Below, one piece after another: positions 32,850-42,645 of a stretch of 64,000 nucleotides of DNA. The DNA lies in assembly GCF_950066645.1 (NCBI RefSeq), contig NZ_CATMFB010000003.1, positions 124,001-188,000 of the forward strand, given 5' to 3'. The stretch is from an uncultured Thalassolituus sp. (GTDB taxonomy: Bacteria > Pseudomonadota > Gammaproteobacteria > Pseudomonadales > Oceanobacteraceae). Within the stretch, counting starts at the first letter, position 1. Each line of letters starts with the position of its first letter. Under the pieces are notes generated by a model. The model worked only from the letters and a program-made list of their open reading frames with translations, did no database searches and was not told the DNA's origin. The translations under genes were made by a program, and so were the position numbers.

Positions 32850-35035
32850 GCTCTCCCTCGCGCCGCATGCAGCTTTCTATAACTATCAATCAACTTAAGA
32901 TGACGATCCAGTCCTTCCAGCTTCATGCTCGTTTCCGTCAGACCATAGAAGCGCACCGAACCATCGACGGAACCGACAGCGGCATTTAAACGCTCCTGAC
33001 CAAACATTCGCGTGAAGTTGTGCAGGTAGTCTTCCAGCTCCAGTTCATCATCCAGTGCGACTTCGAGCACGCAGTTTAATGCCTGATAAAACAGCCCACG
33101 CTCAACCGTATTATTATTGTATTGCAGGAAGGTTTCGGTCAGTTCTTTGGCTTCTTCAAGACGATCCAGCGCTAAATAACAAAGCAGCTTTAATTCGAGA
33201 ATCGTGAGCTGGCCCCAGACAGTATTGTCGTCAAATTCGATACCGATAAGCGTCGTAATATCGGTGTAATTATCGAGTTCGCTTTCTTCGAGGCGCTCAA
33301 CTAATTCTTCGAGCTGTTCACGAGAAAGGCGATGAAGATTCAGAATATCTTCACGGAAATACAGGGCTTTATTGGTGTTGTCCCAGATCAGATCTTCGAC
33401 CGGATACACTTCAGAATAATCCGGCACCAGAATACGACACGCAGGCACACCAAGATCGTTGTACGTCGCCATATAGGCTTCTTTGCCGAGGTCTTCAAGA
33501 ATGCCAAACAGGGCTTCTGCTTCGACGATATTGTTGCGCTGGCCGTTGTCAGTGAAATCCCACTCAACAAAGTCATAATCGGACTTTGCACTGAAGAAAC
33601 GCCATGAAACGAGCCCGGTTGAATCAATAAAGTGTTCAACAAAGTTATTTGGCTCAGTCACCGCATTACTTTCAAAGGTTGGTGCTGGCAGATCGTTTAA
33701 GCCTTCAAAGCTGCGCCCCTGAAGAAGCTCTGTCAGGCTACGCTCGAGTGCAACCTCGAAGCTTGGGTGCGCACCAAACGAAGCGAAGACACCGCCGGTA
33801 CGTGGGTTCATAAGCGTTACGCACATCACCGGGAACTGACCGCCCAACGAGGCATCTTTGACCAGTACGGGAAAGCCCTGCTCTTCGAGGCCTTTAATAC
33901 CCGCGACTATCGACGGGTATTTATTTATTACGCTTTCAGGAACATCTGGCAGCGCCAGCTCACCTTCGAGAATTTCACGCTTTACTGCCCGCTCAAAAAT
34001 TTCAGAAAGGCACTGCACCTGAGCTTCAGCCAGAGTATTACCCGCGCTCATACCGTTACTTAAAAACAGGTTTTCAATCAGGTTAGACGGGAAATACACC
34101 GTCTCGCCATCCGACTGGCGAACATACGGAATAGAACAGATACCGCGCTCGACATTACCCGAATTAGTATCGTACAGATGCGAGCCACACAGCTCGCCAT
34201 CCGGGTTGTAAATATCGAGGCAGTATTCATCCAGAATTTCTTCCGGCAGCTCGTCTTCAGGCCCCGGCTGGAACCACTTTTCATCCGGATAATGCACAAA
34301 CTCGGCATTAGCAATCTCTTCACCGAAATATTGGTCGTTATAGAAGAAATTACAGTTCAGGCGCTCCATAAATTCGCCCAGCGCAGACGCCAGAGCGCTT
34401 TCTTTGGTAGAGCCTTTACCGTTGGTAAAACACATCTGCGAATCCGCATCGCGGATATGCAGCGACCAGACGTTCGGCACGATATTGCGCCACGACGCCA
34501 CTTCGATCTTCATACCCAGATCCGCCAGCAGGCCAGTCATATTGGCGATGGTCTGCTCCAGCGGCAGGTCTTTACCCAGAATACTGGTGCCTTCGCCTTC
34601 CATTTCCGGTGCCTGCAACAGCGCCTGTGCATCTTCGTCGAGGTTTTCAACCACATCAATCTGAAAATCAGGCCCGGTCTGCACCACCTTCTTAACGGTA
34701 CAACGGTCGATGGAGCGCAGAATGCCAAGACGGTCCTTCTCAGAGATATTCTCTGGCAGCTCTACATCGATTTTGAAAATCTGGTTATAGCGGTTTTCAG
34801 GATCAACGATATTGTTCTGGGAAAGGCGGATGTTCTCGGTCGGGATATCCCGCGCCAGGCAGTAAACCTTAACGAAGTAAGCCGCACAGAGCGCAGACGA
34901 AGCCAGAAAGTAATCAAACGGACTGGGCGCAGACCCATCACCCTTGTAGCGGATAGGCTGGTCAGTCACCACAGTGAAGTCATCGAATTTGGCTTCGAGA
35001 CGGAGGTTGTCGAGAAAATTGACCTTGATCTGCAT
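32846..35035 (-). CDS. ycaO: OsmC domain/YcaO domain fusion protein
   Basis: 729 aa. Residues 1 to about 135 have an OsmC/Ohr-like fold (…GDGSAPSPFDYFLASSALCAAYFVKVYCLARDI…), which puts a cysteine at the usual OsmC position. About 165-729 match E. coli YcaO (…GKGSTKESALASALGEFMERLNC…, …NGMSAGNTLAEAQVQCLSEIFERAVK…), including the acidic residues of the YcaO ATP site and the YcaO-specific C-terminal tail. E. coli YcaO (586 aa) has been linked to RimO-dependent methylthiolation of ribosomal protein S12, but the chemistry is unresolved. The fused OsmC form is known in several gammaproteobacteria. It ends with a 4-nt overlap into the small membrane protein. Confidence 0.9.
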   Translation of the reverse strand: MQIKVNFLDNLRLEAKFDDFTVVTDQPIRYKGDGSAPSPFDYFLASSALCAAYFVKVYCLARDIPTENIRLSQNNIVDPENRYNQIFKIDVELPENISEKDRLGILRSIDRCTVKKVVQTGPDFQIDVVENLDEDAQALLQAPEMEGEGTSILGKDLPLEQTIANMTGLLADLGMKIEVASWRNIVPNVWSLHIRDADSQMCFTNGKGSTKESALASALGEFMERLNCNFFYNDQYFGEEIANAEFVHYPDEKWFQPGPEDELPEEILDEYCLDIYNPDGELCGSHLYDTNSGNVERGICSIPYVRQSDGETVYFPSNLIENLFLSNGMSAGNTLAEAQVQCLSEIFERAVKREILEGELALPDVPESVINKYPSIVAGIKGLEEQGFPVLVKDASLGGQFPVMCVTLMNPRTGGVFASFGAHPSFEVALERSLTELLQGRSFEGLNDLPAPTFESNAVTEPNNFVEHFIDSTGLVSWRFFSAKSDYDFVEWDFTDNGQRNNIVEAEALFGILEDLGKEAYMATYNDLGVPACRILVPDYSEVYPVEDLIWDNTNKALYFREDILNLHRLSREQLEELVERLEESELDNYTDITTLIGIEFDDNTVWGQLTILELKLLCYLALDRLEEAKELTETFLQYNNNTVERGLFYQALNCVLEVALDDELELEDYLHNFTRMFGQERLNAAVGSVDGSVRFYGLTETSMKLEGLDRHLKLIDSYRKLHAARGRA

Positions 35036-35120
35036 AAGGGCGCACCAATGAAAAGCGGATTCAGGGCGCTATTATCCAGTTTTGAGAGCGGGTGTCGCGG
35101 TTGGTTAAATGACAGGCACA

Positions 35121-35147
35121 AAAAAGGGCCGCCGAAGCGACCCTCTT
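35121..35147 (-). terminator. Terminator of glnA
   Basis: On the minus strand GGGTCGC-TTCG-GCGGCCC (one G-T pair) is followed by six T residues. It begins about 25 nt after the glnA stop. Its presence, with ycaO next, shows that glnA is not followed by glnL-glnG here. Confidence 0.85.
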
Positions 35148-35171
35148 TATCACTGCTGGATAATCCGGAGA

Positions 35172-36578
35172 TTACACAGAGTAGTACAGATCGAATTCTA
35201 CTGGGTGAGTAGTATGTTCAACACGGTACACTTCTTCCATCTTCAGATCGATGTATGCTTCGATCATGTCTGCAGTGAACACGTCACCCGCAGTCAGGAA
35301 GTCCATGTCTGCTTTCAGGCTGTCCAGAGCTTCACGCAGAGAACCACAAACCTGTGGAATCTTAGCCGCTTCTTCAGCTGGCAGATCGTACAGATCTTTG
35401 TCAGCTGCATCGCCAGGGTGGATCTTGTTCTTAACGCCGTCGATACCAGCCATCAGCATTGCTGCGAACGCCAGGTATGGGTTAGCGGTTGGATCCGGGA
35501 AGCGAGCTTCAATACGCTTGCCTTTTGGAGACGCAACGTAAGGAATACGGATAGAAGCAGAGCGGTTACGGGCAGAGTATGCCAGCATCACTGGAGCTTC
35601 GAAGCCTGGGATCAGACGCTTGTAAGAGTTAGTAGACGGGTTGGTGAACGCGTTCAGTGCTTTAGCGTGCTTGATGATACCGCCGATGTAGAACAGAGCA
35701 GTTTCAGACAGACCCGCGTAGCCGTCACCAGCGAACATGTTTTCGCCGTCTTTCCAGAAGGACTGGTGAACGTGCATACCAGAACCGTTATCACCAACGA
35801 TTGGCTTAGGCATGAAGGTAGCAGTCTTGCCGTATGCGTTTGCAACGTTGTGAACAACGTACTTCAGAATCTGAACTTCGTCAGCTTTCTTAACCAGAGT
35901 GTTGAACTTAACGCCGATTTCGTTCTGACCAGCGTTTGCCACTTCATGGTGGTGTACTTCAACGTCCTGACCAACAGCGATCAGGGTGTTACACATAGCA
36001 GCACGGATGTCGTGCAGGCTGTCTACTGGTGGTACTGGGAAATAACCGCCTTTAACGCGTGGACGGTGACCCAGGTTGCCGCCTTCTACTTTAGAAGCAG
36101 TCGCCCATGCACCTTCGTCAGAGTTGATTTTCACGAAGCAGCCCTGCATGTCAGCGCCCCAGGTGATGTCGTCAAAGATGAAGAATTCTGGCTCTGGACC
36201 AAAGAAAGCAGTGTCACCCAGACCGGTAGACTGCAGGTATTCTTCAGCGCGCTTAGCAACAGAACGTGGATCACGCTCGTAGCCCTGCATAGTAGAAGGC
36301 TCAACAATGTCACAACGCAGGATCAGGGTAGCGTCTTCAGTGAACGGGTCCAGGAAGCAAGTAGAATCGTCTGGCATCAGGATCATGTCAGATTCGTTAA
36401 TACCTTTCCAACCAGCGATAGAAGAACCGTCAAACATCTGGCCAGTTTCGAAGAAATCTTCGTCAACGTATGAGGCAGGGATGGTTACGTGCTGTTCTTT
36501 ACCCTTGGTGTCAGTGAAGCGCAGGTCAACCCACTTCACGTCATTTTCTTTGATCAGATTCAGAGTGTTCTCTGACAT
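35172..36578 (-). CDS. glnA: Glutamine synthetase type I
   Basis: 468 aa, same length as the enterobacterial enzyme. It makes glutamine from glutamate, ammonia and ATP as a dodecamer. Seen: [29 protein letters not shown] (metal-binding Glu), [12 protein letters not shown], and [11 protein letters not shown] near residue 396, whose Tyr is the adenylylation site of the GSI-beta subgroup, so control by GlnE is expected. Upstream lies a sigma-54 promoter with NtrC-type sites. The gene is divergent from typA, as in E. coli. Confidence 0.97.
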   Translation of the reverse strand: MSENTLNLIKENDVKWVDLRFTDTKGKEQHVTIPASYVDEDFFETGQMFDGSSIAGWKGINESDMILMPDDSTCFLDPFTEDATLILRCDIVEPSTMQGYERDPRSVAKRAEEYLQSTGLGDTAFFGPEPEFFIFDDITWGADMQGCFVKINSDEGAWATASKVEGGNLGHRPRVKGGYFPVPPVDSLHDIRAAMCNTLIAVGQDVEVHHHEVANAGQNEIGVKFNTLVKKADEVQILKYVVHNVANAYGKTATFMPKPIVGDNGSGMHVHQSFWKDGENMFAGDGYAGLSETALFYIGGIIKHAKALNAFTNPSTNSYKRLIPGFEAPVMLAYSARNRSASIRIPYVASPKGKRIEARFPDPTANPYLAFAAMLMAGIDGVKNKIHPGDAADKDLYDLPAEEAAKIPQVCGSLREALDSLKADMDFLTAGDVFTADMIEAYIDLKMEEVYRVEHTTHPVEFDLYYSV

Positions 36579-36646
36579 TGTTTTTCTCCAGATGCTGGTT
36601 CAAATGAGTTCGGGGGATCACCCCGGCTTACCATGCTCACAGATAG

Positions 36647-36662
36647 AGCAATTAGTGTGCCA
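36647..36662 (-). promoter_or_regulatory. Sigma-54 promoter of glnA
   Basis: The minus-strand sequence TGGCACACTAATTGCT matches the sigma-54 consensus TGGCAC-N5-TTGCW exactly. Transcription would start near 36636, about 58 nt before the glnA ATG. The 472-bp glnA-typA intergenic region contains this promoter, the NtrC-like sites and the typA promoter; no further gene is seen in it. Confidence 0.88.
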
Positions 36663-36723
36663 TTTTGGACACCCTGCTAACCCTTGAAAATACTGGGCCC
36701 AGGGAACGAACACACACCTTATT

Positions 36724-36740
36724 TGCACCACTTTTGTGCA
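36724..36740 (-). promoter_or_regulatory. NtrC-type enhancer site 1
   Basis: TGCACCACTTTTGTGCA, a dyad close to the NtrC consensus TGCACC-N5-GGTGCA, centred about 96 bp upstream of the predicted glnA start. E. coli glnA has comparable sites about 108 and 140 bp upstream. Confidence 0.7.
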
Positions 36741-36754
36741 TATATAACAATATT

Positions 36755-36771
36755 TGCACCAGTTTGGTTCA
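36755..36771 (-). promoter_or_regulatory. NtrC-type enhancer site 2
   Basis: TGCACCAGTTTGGTTCA, one mismatch from the NtrC dyad TGCACC-N5-GGTGCA, centred 31 bp (about three helical turns) from site 1, so both lie on the same DNA face. A further half-site (TGGTGCA) is at 36849-36855. Confidence 0.7.
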
Positions 36772-36966
36772 ATCGGATTTCTACAGCTGGTCTGCGTATG
36801 CAAGCCCGCACATTATAGGTTCACTGCCCACCCGCCGTATATGCTCTTTGGTGCAAAACGCAGGCTTTTTTGATCTGGCCCAACATGGGCTGAACGTCAG
36901 CAATGACATATGGAAAAACTTCACCCATACAATCAAAGAAATATCCCGGATCTGGGGTGATTCAGG

Positions 36967-36972
36967 TATACT
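36967..36972 (+). promoter_or_regulatory. Putative -10 box of typA
   Basis: TATACT is a good -10 element about 78 nt before the typA start codon. No convincing -35 is seen at the right distance. Confidence 0.35.
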
Positions 36973-37050
36973 CCGCGCTCAAATTTTAACCGGCTCCTGA
37001 CCCTGCCATCGCAGAGCCCTCAGGTGCTCACAATACTGAAGGCAACTGTT

Positions 37051-38868
37051 GTGATCGAGAATCTCAGAAATATCGCCATCATCGCCCACGTTGACCACGG
37101 TAAAACTACCCTGGTTGATAAACTGCTTGAACAGTCAGGCACTCTGGATCGCAACCAGGGCGGCGAGCGCGTGATGGACTCCAACGATCAGGAGAAAGAG
37201 CGCGGGATTACCATTCTGGCGAAAAACACCGCCATCAAATGGAATGACTACCGCATTAACATCGTAGACACCCCTGGACACGCCGACTTCGGTGGCGAGG
37301 TTGAACGCGTAATGTCTATGGTGGACTCTGTATGTCTGCTGGTAGACGCGGTAGATGGCCCGATGCCTCAGACCCGCTTCGTAACCCAGAAGGCATTCGA
37401 GCGCGGCCTGCGCCCTATCGTTGTTATCAACAAAATCGACCGTCCGGGCGCACGCCCTGACTGGGTAATGGACGAGATCTTCGATCTGTTCGACCGTTTG
37501 GGCGCAACCGAAGAACAGCTCGATTTCCCGGTTATCTACGCCTCAGCTCTGAACGGTATTGCTGGTGATGATCCGGACAATATGGCTGACGACATGACCC
37601 CTCTTTTCCAGATGATCGTGGACCACGTACAGCCGCCAGCAGTTGAAATTGATGGCCCGTTCCAGATGCAGGTTTCTGCTCTGGATTACGACAGCTTCGT
37701 CGGCGTTATCGGTGTGGGTCGTATTACCCGCGGCAAACTCAAACCCGGCACCGACGTTCAGCTGATTGATATCGACGGCAAGATCCGCAAAGGCCGTATT
37801 CAACAGGTGAAGGGCTTCCACGGCCTGAACCGTGTCGATGTTGCTGAAGCAACTGCAGGTGACATCGTCTGTATCTCTGGTATCGATGGTCTGAATATTT
37901 CCGACACCCTGTGTGCAGTTGGTAATGTCGAAGCTCTGCCGCCACTGTCTGTTGATGAGCCAACCGTAAGCATGACCTTCCAGGTGAACGATTCTCCGTT
38001 CGCTGGTAAAGAAGGTAAGTACGTGACTTCACGGAACATCAAAGACCGCCTGGAGCAGGAACTCATCCACAACGTAGCTCTGCGCGTTGAAGACGGCGAG
38101 ACTCCTGAAAAATTCAAAGTATCCGGGCGTGGTGAACTGCACCTGTCTGTACTGATTGAAACCATGCGTCGCGAAGGCTTCGAAATGGCGATCGGTAAAC
38201 CGGAAGTTGTACAGAAAGAAGTTGATGGCGTACTGCAGGAACCGTACGAGCAGGTCGTGATCGACATCGAAGAAGAGCACCAGGGCTCTATCATGGAAGA
38301 GATGGGTAACCGTCGTGCCGAAATGACCAACATGGTCCCGGACGGCAAAGGCCGCGTTCGTCTGGAGTTCATTGCTCCTGCACGTGGTCTGATCGGTTTC
38401 CGCGGTCTGTTCCTGACCCTTACCTCTGGCTCAGGCATCCTGACCAACGTCTTCGATCACTACGGTCCGGTTCAGGCGTCTCTTGGTGCTACCCGACACA
38501 ATGGTGTACTGGTATCCATGGTCGCTGGTAAGGCTCTGGCTTATGCACTGTTCACACTGCAGGATCGTGGTCGCCTCTTTATCGGCCCTCAGACTGAAGT
38601 GTACGAAGGTATGATCGTTGGCCTGCACAGCCGCGACAACGATCTGGTGGTTAACCCAACCAAAGCGAAGCAGCTGACCAACGTCCGTGCATCTGGTACT
38701 GACGAAGCCCTGACCCTGACTCCATTTGTGCGTCACACACTGGAACAGGCTCTGGAGTTCATTGAAGACGACGAACTGGTTGAAGTAACACCAACCAGCA
38801 TCCGTCTGCGTAAGAAGCTGTTGACCGAAAACGAGCGTAAGCGTGCTAAGCCAAAGAAAAGCGCATAA
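37051..38868 (+). CDS. typA: Ribosome-associated GTPase TypA/BipA
   Basis: 605 aa. A translational GTPase that binds ribosomes and helps 50S assembly and stress adaptation. GTPase motifs: G1 [11 protein letters not shown]3 [16 protein letters not shown]4 NKIDRPGA. These are followed by the elongation-factor-like domains II/III/V and the BipA-specific C-terminal domain (…[18 protein letters not shown]…, …[22 protein letters not shown]…). The chosen GTG at 37051 gives the family start [18 protein letters not shown] and has GAAGG 8 nt upstream; an in-frame GTG at 37024 would add nine non-conserved residues. Divergent from glnA. Confidence 0.96.
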   Translation: MIENLRNIAIIAHVDHGKTTLVDKLLEQSGTLDRNQGGERVMDSNDQEKERGITILAKNTAIKWNDYRINIVDTPGHADFGGEVERVMSMVDSVCLLVDAVDGPMPQTRFVTQKAFERGLRPIVVINKIDRPGARPDWVMDEIFDLFDRLGATEEQLDFPVIYASALNGIAGDDPDNMADDMTPLFQMIVDHVQPPAVEIDGPFQMQVSALDYDSFVGVIGVGRITRGKLKPGTDVQLIDIDGKIRKGRIQQVKGFHGLNRVDVAEATAGDIVCISGIDGLNISDTLCAVGNVEALPPLSVDEPTVSMTFQVNDSPFAGKEGKYVTSRNIKDRLEQELIHNVALRVEDGETPEKFKVSGRGELHLSVLIETMRREGFEMAIGKPEVVQKEVDGVLQEPYEQVVIDIEEEHQGSIMEEMGNRRAEMTNMVPDGKGRVRLEFIAPARGLIGFRGLFLTLTSGSGILTNVFDHYGPVQASLGATRHNGVLVSMVAGKALAYALFTLQDRGRLFIGPQTEVYEGMIVGLHSRDNDLVVNPTKAKQLTNVRASGTDEALTLTPFVRHTLEQALEFIEDDELVEVTPTSIRLRKKLLTENERKRAKPKKSA

Positions 38869-38885
38869 GCTTTTTTAAGGCTCAC

Positions 38886-38914
38886 AAAAAACCCGGCCGA
38901 TGCCGGGTTTTTTT
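38886..38914 (+). terminator. Terminator of typA
   Basis: AACCCGGC-CGAT-GCCGGGTT followed by a run of T residues (and preceded by A residues, so possibly bidirectional), starting 18 nt after the typA stop. Confidence 0.9.
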
Positions 38915-38933
38915 ATGCTTGTAGATTCATTAT

Positions 38934-38992
38934 GGATTCCCGCCTACGCGGGAATGACAGTGCGCATGTCATTTCCGCGAAAGTGGAAATCC
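38934..38992. repeat. Paired REP-like palindromic element
   Basis: Two 25-bp units, 38934-38958 and 38968-38992, lie in opposite orientation around a 9-nt spacer. Unit 1 runs GGATTCCCGCC…GGGAATGAC; unit 2 is an imperfect reverse complement of it (GTCATTTCCGCG…GGAAATCC). Each unit is itself a small hairpin (CCCGC…GCGGG in unit 1). Such sequences are common dispersed intergenic repeats, often moved by REP-associated transposases. It lies between the typA and maeB terminators. Confidence 0.7.
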
Positions 38993-39009
38993 AACGATAT
39001 GACAGCAAT

Positions 39010-39037
39010 AAAAAAGGCCGCATAAGCGGCCTTTTTT
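39010..39037. terminator. Bidirectional terminator downstream of maeB
   Basis: AGGCCGC-ATAA-GCGGCCT with six A residues on the left and six T residues on the right, so it works in both directions. It lies 23 nt beyond the maeB stop codon (minus strand). Confidence 0.88.
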
Positions 39038-39059
39038 GTTACTCACTGATTCTGACTGA

Positions 39060-40322
39060 TCAGATGTCGTCGATAGACTTCAGTGGGTAATTTGCTGGCA
39101 GCGGACCAGCCGCTGAACCGGTATCAATCGCCGCTTGCGCTACAGCAGTAGAGACTGCACCCAGCAGACGGGAATCAACCGCTTTAGGGATGATGTACTC
39201 ACGACCGAATTCCAGAGAATCCAGACCGTAAGCATCCAGCACTTCCTGAGTCACTGGCTCTTTCGCCAGGTCAGCCAGCGCCTTAGCAGCAGCCAGTTTC
39301 ATTTCTTCGTTGATACGCTTAGCGCGAACGTCCAGTGCACCACGGAAGATGAATGGGAAGCCCAGTACGTTGTTTACCTGGTTAGGGAAGTCAGAACGGC
39401 CAGTTGCCATAATGGCATCAGGGCGTGCTTCTGCTACTACGTCTGGCATGATTTCTGGAACCGGGTTCGCACAAGCGAAGATGATTGGGTTCTCAGCCAT
39501 GGTTTTGATCTGTTCGCCAGTCACCATGTTCGGACCAGACAGACCCAGGAAGATGTCAGCACCATCCAGAGCATCGTCTACAGTGCGCTTGTCTGTGTCG
39601 ATTGCGAAGCCAGCTTTGTACTGGTTCAGATCGTCACGACCAGAGTGGATCACACCTTTACGGTCACACATGAAGATGTTTTCTGGCTTCATGCCTGCCA
39701 GGATCAGCAGTTTAGAACACGAAATTGCCGCAGCACCTGCACCCAGTACTGTCATCTTAACGTCTTCGATCTTCTTACCGACGATCTCCAGCGCGTTCAG
39801 TACACCGGCCACAGTTACGATCGCTGTACCGTGCTGGTCATCGTGGAATACCGGGATGTCACACTGTTCGATCAGAGTGCGCTCAATTTCAAAGCATTCT
39901 GGCGCTTTAATATCTTCGAGGTTGATACCGCCAAAGGTATTTGCAATGCGACGAACGGTGTCGATAAACGCCTGCGGGCTTTCTGACTCAACTTCGATAT
40001 CGATGGAGTCAACACCAGCAAAGCGCTTGAACAGCAGGCTCTTGCCTTCCATAACTGGCTTGGAAGCCAGCGGGCCCAGATCACCAAGACCCAGAATGGC
40101 AGTGCCGTCAGAGATTACAGCGACGAGGTTACCTTTCGCTGTGTACTTATAAGCATTCTCAGGATCTGCGGCGATTTCCTTGACCGGCTCAGCCACACCC
40201 GGGCTGTATGCCAGTGACAGATCACGCGAAGTCTGAGCTGGCTTGGTCAGCTCGACACTGATTTTTCCTGGCTTAGGAAATTGATGGTAATCCAGAGCCG
40301 CTTGTTTGAAATCTTCTGACAT
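39060..40322 (-). CDS. maeB: NAD(P)-dependent malic enzyme, short form (no PTA domain)
   Basis: 420 aa. Converts malate to pyruvate and CO2. Seen: the N-terminal malic domain with SLAYSPGVAEP and GNLVAVISDGTAILGLGDLGP, the metal/substrate region VFHDDQHGTAIV, and the nucleotide-binding loop VLGAGAAAISC. It resembles the MaeB type but ends after the NAD-binding domain and lacks the C-terminal phosphotransacetylase-like half of the about 760-aa enterobacterial MaeB; such short forms are common. The chosen ATG at 40322 gives the family start MSEDFKQAALDYHQF; the frame extends 43 codons upstream without conserved sequence. Coenzyme preference cannot be judged. Confidence 0.92.
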   Translation of the reverse strand: MSEDFKQAALDYHQFPKPGKISVELTKPAQTSRDLSLAYSPGVAEPVKEIAADPENAYKYTAKGNLVAVISDGTAILGLGDLGPLASKPVMEGKSLLFKRFAGVDSIDIEVESESPQAFIDTVRRIANTFGGINLEDIKAPECFEIERTLIEQCDIPVFHDDQHGTAIVTVAGVLNALEIVGKKIEDVKMTVLGAGAAAISCSKLLILAGMKPENIFMCDRKGVIHSGRDDLNQYKAGFAIDTDKRTVDDALDGADIFLGLSGPNMVTGEQIKTMAENPIIFACANPVPEIMPDVVAEARPDAIMATGRSDFPNQVNNVLGFPFIFRGALDVRAKRINEEMKLAAAKALADLAKEPVTQEVLDAYGLDSLEFGREYIIPKAVDSRLLGAVSTAVAQAAIDTGSAAGPLPANYPLKSIDDI

Positions 40323-40466
40323 AGTGCTCGTCCAGTTTTCGTCGCTTTTTTTGTGTTGTGTAGTCACTGACACCGCTATTCCCGGCAGCGCAGAGACAAA
40401 GGCCGTACTTGATAACAAAAAACTGGTCAAACTTCCAGCAAAATCCACCACAAAAGGTGATTTAAG

Positions 40467-41822
40467 TCAGCTGCCACGCGGCTTCGGAGTGTTTTCGGGG
40501 TTCAGGGGCAGGCGCAGCGTAACTTTGAGCCCGGGCGCGACGTTTTCAGCGATGACCAGCCCACTATGCAGCTCGGTGATCCGTTTCACCAACGCGAGGC
40601 CAATACCGTATCCGCCGGCGGCGTGGTCTCGCGCACTGTCGACCTGAGTGAAAGCGTCAAAGATCCGGCCAAGCTCCTCCTCCGGAACACCGGGCCCCTG
40701 ATCCTGCACCGATATGGACGCTACGCCATCCCGCACATCACAACCCACCAGCAGATCTCCCCCTTCGGGAGAGAAGCGGATCGCGTTACGCAGAATATTA
40801 TCGAACGCCCGCTCGACCAGCAGCCAGTCCCAATCGGCATCAACGGCACCCGACGACCAGTGCCTGCGTACCGTCAGCCCTCTGCTGCGACACTCGATGT
40901 CGGCATCGTCCAGCCATTCGGTCAACCGGCCTTTCAGATCGTCACTCTCGATCAGAAGCTCTGTCTCATCCTGTTGCTGCAGACGAGCAAGGTCCAGCAT
41001 CTGGCCAATCAGGTTATCAACCTGCCCAACCGCTCTCTCAATCCGGTCGTGTTCAGCAACCAGCACATCGTTGGTATCTTTCTTCCGGGCAATGGCCAGT
41101 GCGATCTGCAGACGGGTAAGAGGTGAACGTAACTCATGAGACACATCGCGCAGCAGCTGCTGGTGACTGTGAAGCAGACTCTGAAGAGACGCCGCCATAC
41201 TGATCACTTCGTCCGTCAGGGCGCCAATTTCATCATGCCTGCGGTAACTGTCACTGAGCGCGGTCATATCGAAATCCCCACCGGCCAGCCTGCGCACCGC
41301 ACGCTGAAGCCGCAGAACAGGTCGCGTCAGAGTCCAGGCAAGGAGGAAACACAGTAAGGTCACCACCACGGCCATAACGACAGGAACCACCCAGCGGTCT
41401 TCTTCCTGCAGAATGTACTGCATATCTTTGCGGGCCACGGCAACGTAGATATAACCACCGCGTGTCACCGGGCCAATCATCAGATAGCCATCATCCTGAC
41501 CCCAGAGGATTTCTGATTGTTCTGCCGCCGCGTCAGCGAACTGTTCAAGGTCGTGTGGCAGCTGCCCGATACTGTCGATGGGAGTAATCACCAGATTCCA
41601 GCCCGGGCGCAAACGCCTCCACAGCCGGCGTTCTTCTGCCAGTACCGGACGTTGATTTTCAATCAGCAGAGCGAGGTGCCTGACCTCCTGAGGTGTCGCC
41701 GTACGGTAGTAGTTGTCCTCAAGCCAGAGGATGGTCCCCACGGCAGCGCCCATCGCCAGAATAACGATCGACCAGAACCAGAGAAAAATGCGCAGGAAAA
41801 GTGAACGATACCAGCGGACCAT
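40467..41822 (-). CDS. CpxA-like sensor histidine kinase
   Basis: 451 aa, inner membrane. TM1 at about 8-30 (LRIFLWFWSIVILAMGAAVGTILWL), a periplasmic sensor of about 115 aa, TM2 at about 147-168 (VVPVVMAVVVTLLCFLLAW), HAMP, then the kinase core: H-box VSHELRSPLTRLQ (CpxA-like), N-box NILRNAIRFSPEGG, G1 DQGPGVPEE, G2 YGIGLALV. It lies 37 nt downstream of its response regulator. CpxA senses envelope stress in enterobacteria, but the sensor domain here is not obviously the same, so the signal is unknown. Confidence 0.88.
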   Translation of the reverse strand: MVRWYRSLFLRIFLWFWSIVILAMGAAVGTILWLEDNYYRTATPQEVRHLALLIENQRPVLAEERRLWRRLRPGWNLVITPIDSIGQLPHDLEQFADAAAEQSEILWGQDDGYLMIGPVTRGGYIYVAVARKDMQYILQEEDRWVVPVVMAVVVTLLCFLLAWTLTRPVLRLQRAVRRLAGGDFDMTALSDSYRRHDEIGALTDEVISMAASLQSLLHSHQQLLRDVSHELRSPLTRLQIALAIARKKDTNDVLVAEHDRIERAVGQVDNLIGQMLDLARLQQQDETELLIESDDLKGRLTEWLDDADIECRSRGLTVRRHWSSGAVDADWDWLLVERAFDNILRNAIRFSPEGGDLLVGCDVRDGVASISVQDQGPGVPEEELGRIFDAFTQVDSARDHAAGGYGIGLALVKRITELHSGLVIAENVAPGLKVTLRLPLNPENTPKPRGS

Positions 41823-41859
41823 CAGCGATCGCCCCGCTGGGAAATGTCAGACAGAAAAA

Positions 41860-42552
41860 TCACACGCGAACCAACAGGTAGCCGCGCGAACGCACCGTTT
41901 TGATCCAGTCAGAATCATCAGGACGCTTACCCAGTTTCTTACGCAGATTACTGACGTGCATATCGATCGAACGGTCATAGGCCATCAACTGACGTCCGAG
42001 CGCCGCCAGTGACAGAGTGTCTTTATCCACCAGCTCACCCACATGCTCCATCAGACACTGCAGAACACCAAATTCAGCGCCAGTCAGAGGTAACTCTTCT
42101 CCCGAACGTGTAGCGCTGCGCGTTGCCGGGTTCAGCACCAGCTCACCCACCTCAAGAAGCTGACTGGCCGCGGCCTGCGGGTCTGAAGACATATCAATAC
42201 GCCGGAACAAGGCTTTAATGCGCGCCATCAGTTCATGATGATGATATGGCTTGGGAATATAGTCGTCGGCACCGTGCTCAAGCCCCAGCACCCGATCGAC
42301 ACTTTCACCCCGTGCGGTCAGCATAATGACCGGTATCGAAGACTTACGGCGCAGTTCCTTCAGTACTTCAAATCCATTCAGTTTGGGCAACATAACGTCG
42401 AGCAGAATCAGGCTGTAGTTACCGGATAACGCCTGTTCCAGACCCGTTTTACCATCCTGGACTGCAGTCAGCTCAAAGCCTTCCATTGCCAGGTATTCTT
42501 TGAGCAGTTCGCCCAGTTCCAGATCGTCATCGATCAGCAGTACGGATTTCAT
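41860..42552 (-). CDS. CpxR-like response regulator (OmpR family)
   Basis: 230 aa. The receiver domain begins VLLIDDDLELGELLKEYL (acidic pocket), the phospho-accepting Asp is in LILLDVMLPKLNGFEVL, switch Thr in IMLTARG, Lys in YIPKPYHHHEL. The C-terminal winged helix ends …SIDMHVSNLRKKLGKRPDDSDWIKTVRSRGYLLV. Best matches by motif are the CpxR group. It is the first gene of the pair with the kinase. A short intergenic region separates it from the AI-2E permease. Confidence 0.9.
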   Translation of the reverse strand: MKSVLLIDDDLELGELLKEYLAMEGFELTAVQDGKTGLEQALSGNYSLILLDVMLPKLNGFEVLKELRRKSSIPVIMLTARGESVDRVLGLEHGADDYIPKPYHHHELMARIKALFRRIDMSSDPQAAASQLLEVGELVLNPATRSATRSGEELPLTGAEFGVLQCLMEHVGELVDKDTLSLAALGRQLMAYDRSIDMHVSNLRKKLGKRPDDSDWIKTVRSRGYLLVRV

Positions 42553-42645
42553 AATTCACCTCTGACATCAGAGTACCTCTGGCCCGAAAAGCCGCCCAGA
42601 GCGATTTACCCTTTTTTACTCTTAACCACCCGAGCTGACTCAGCC

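Noticed and set aside
34178-35212. 344-aa open frame opposite ycaO, and 454-aa frame (35109-36473) opposite glnA
   Set aside because: Both mirror strongly biased codons of conserved minus-strand genes and show no domain of their own.
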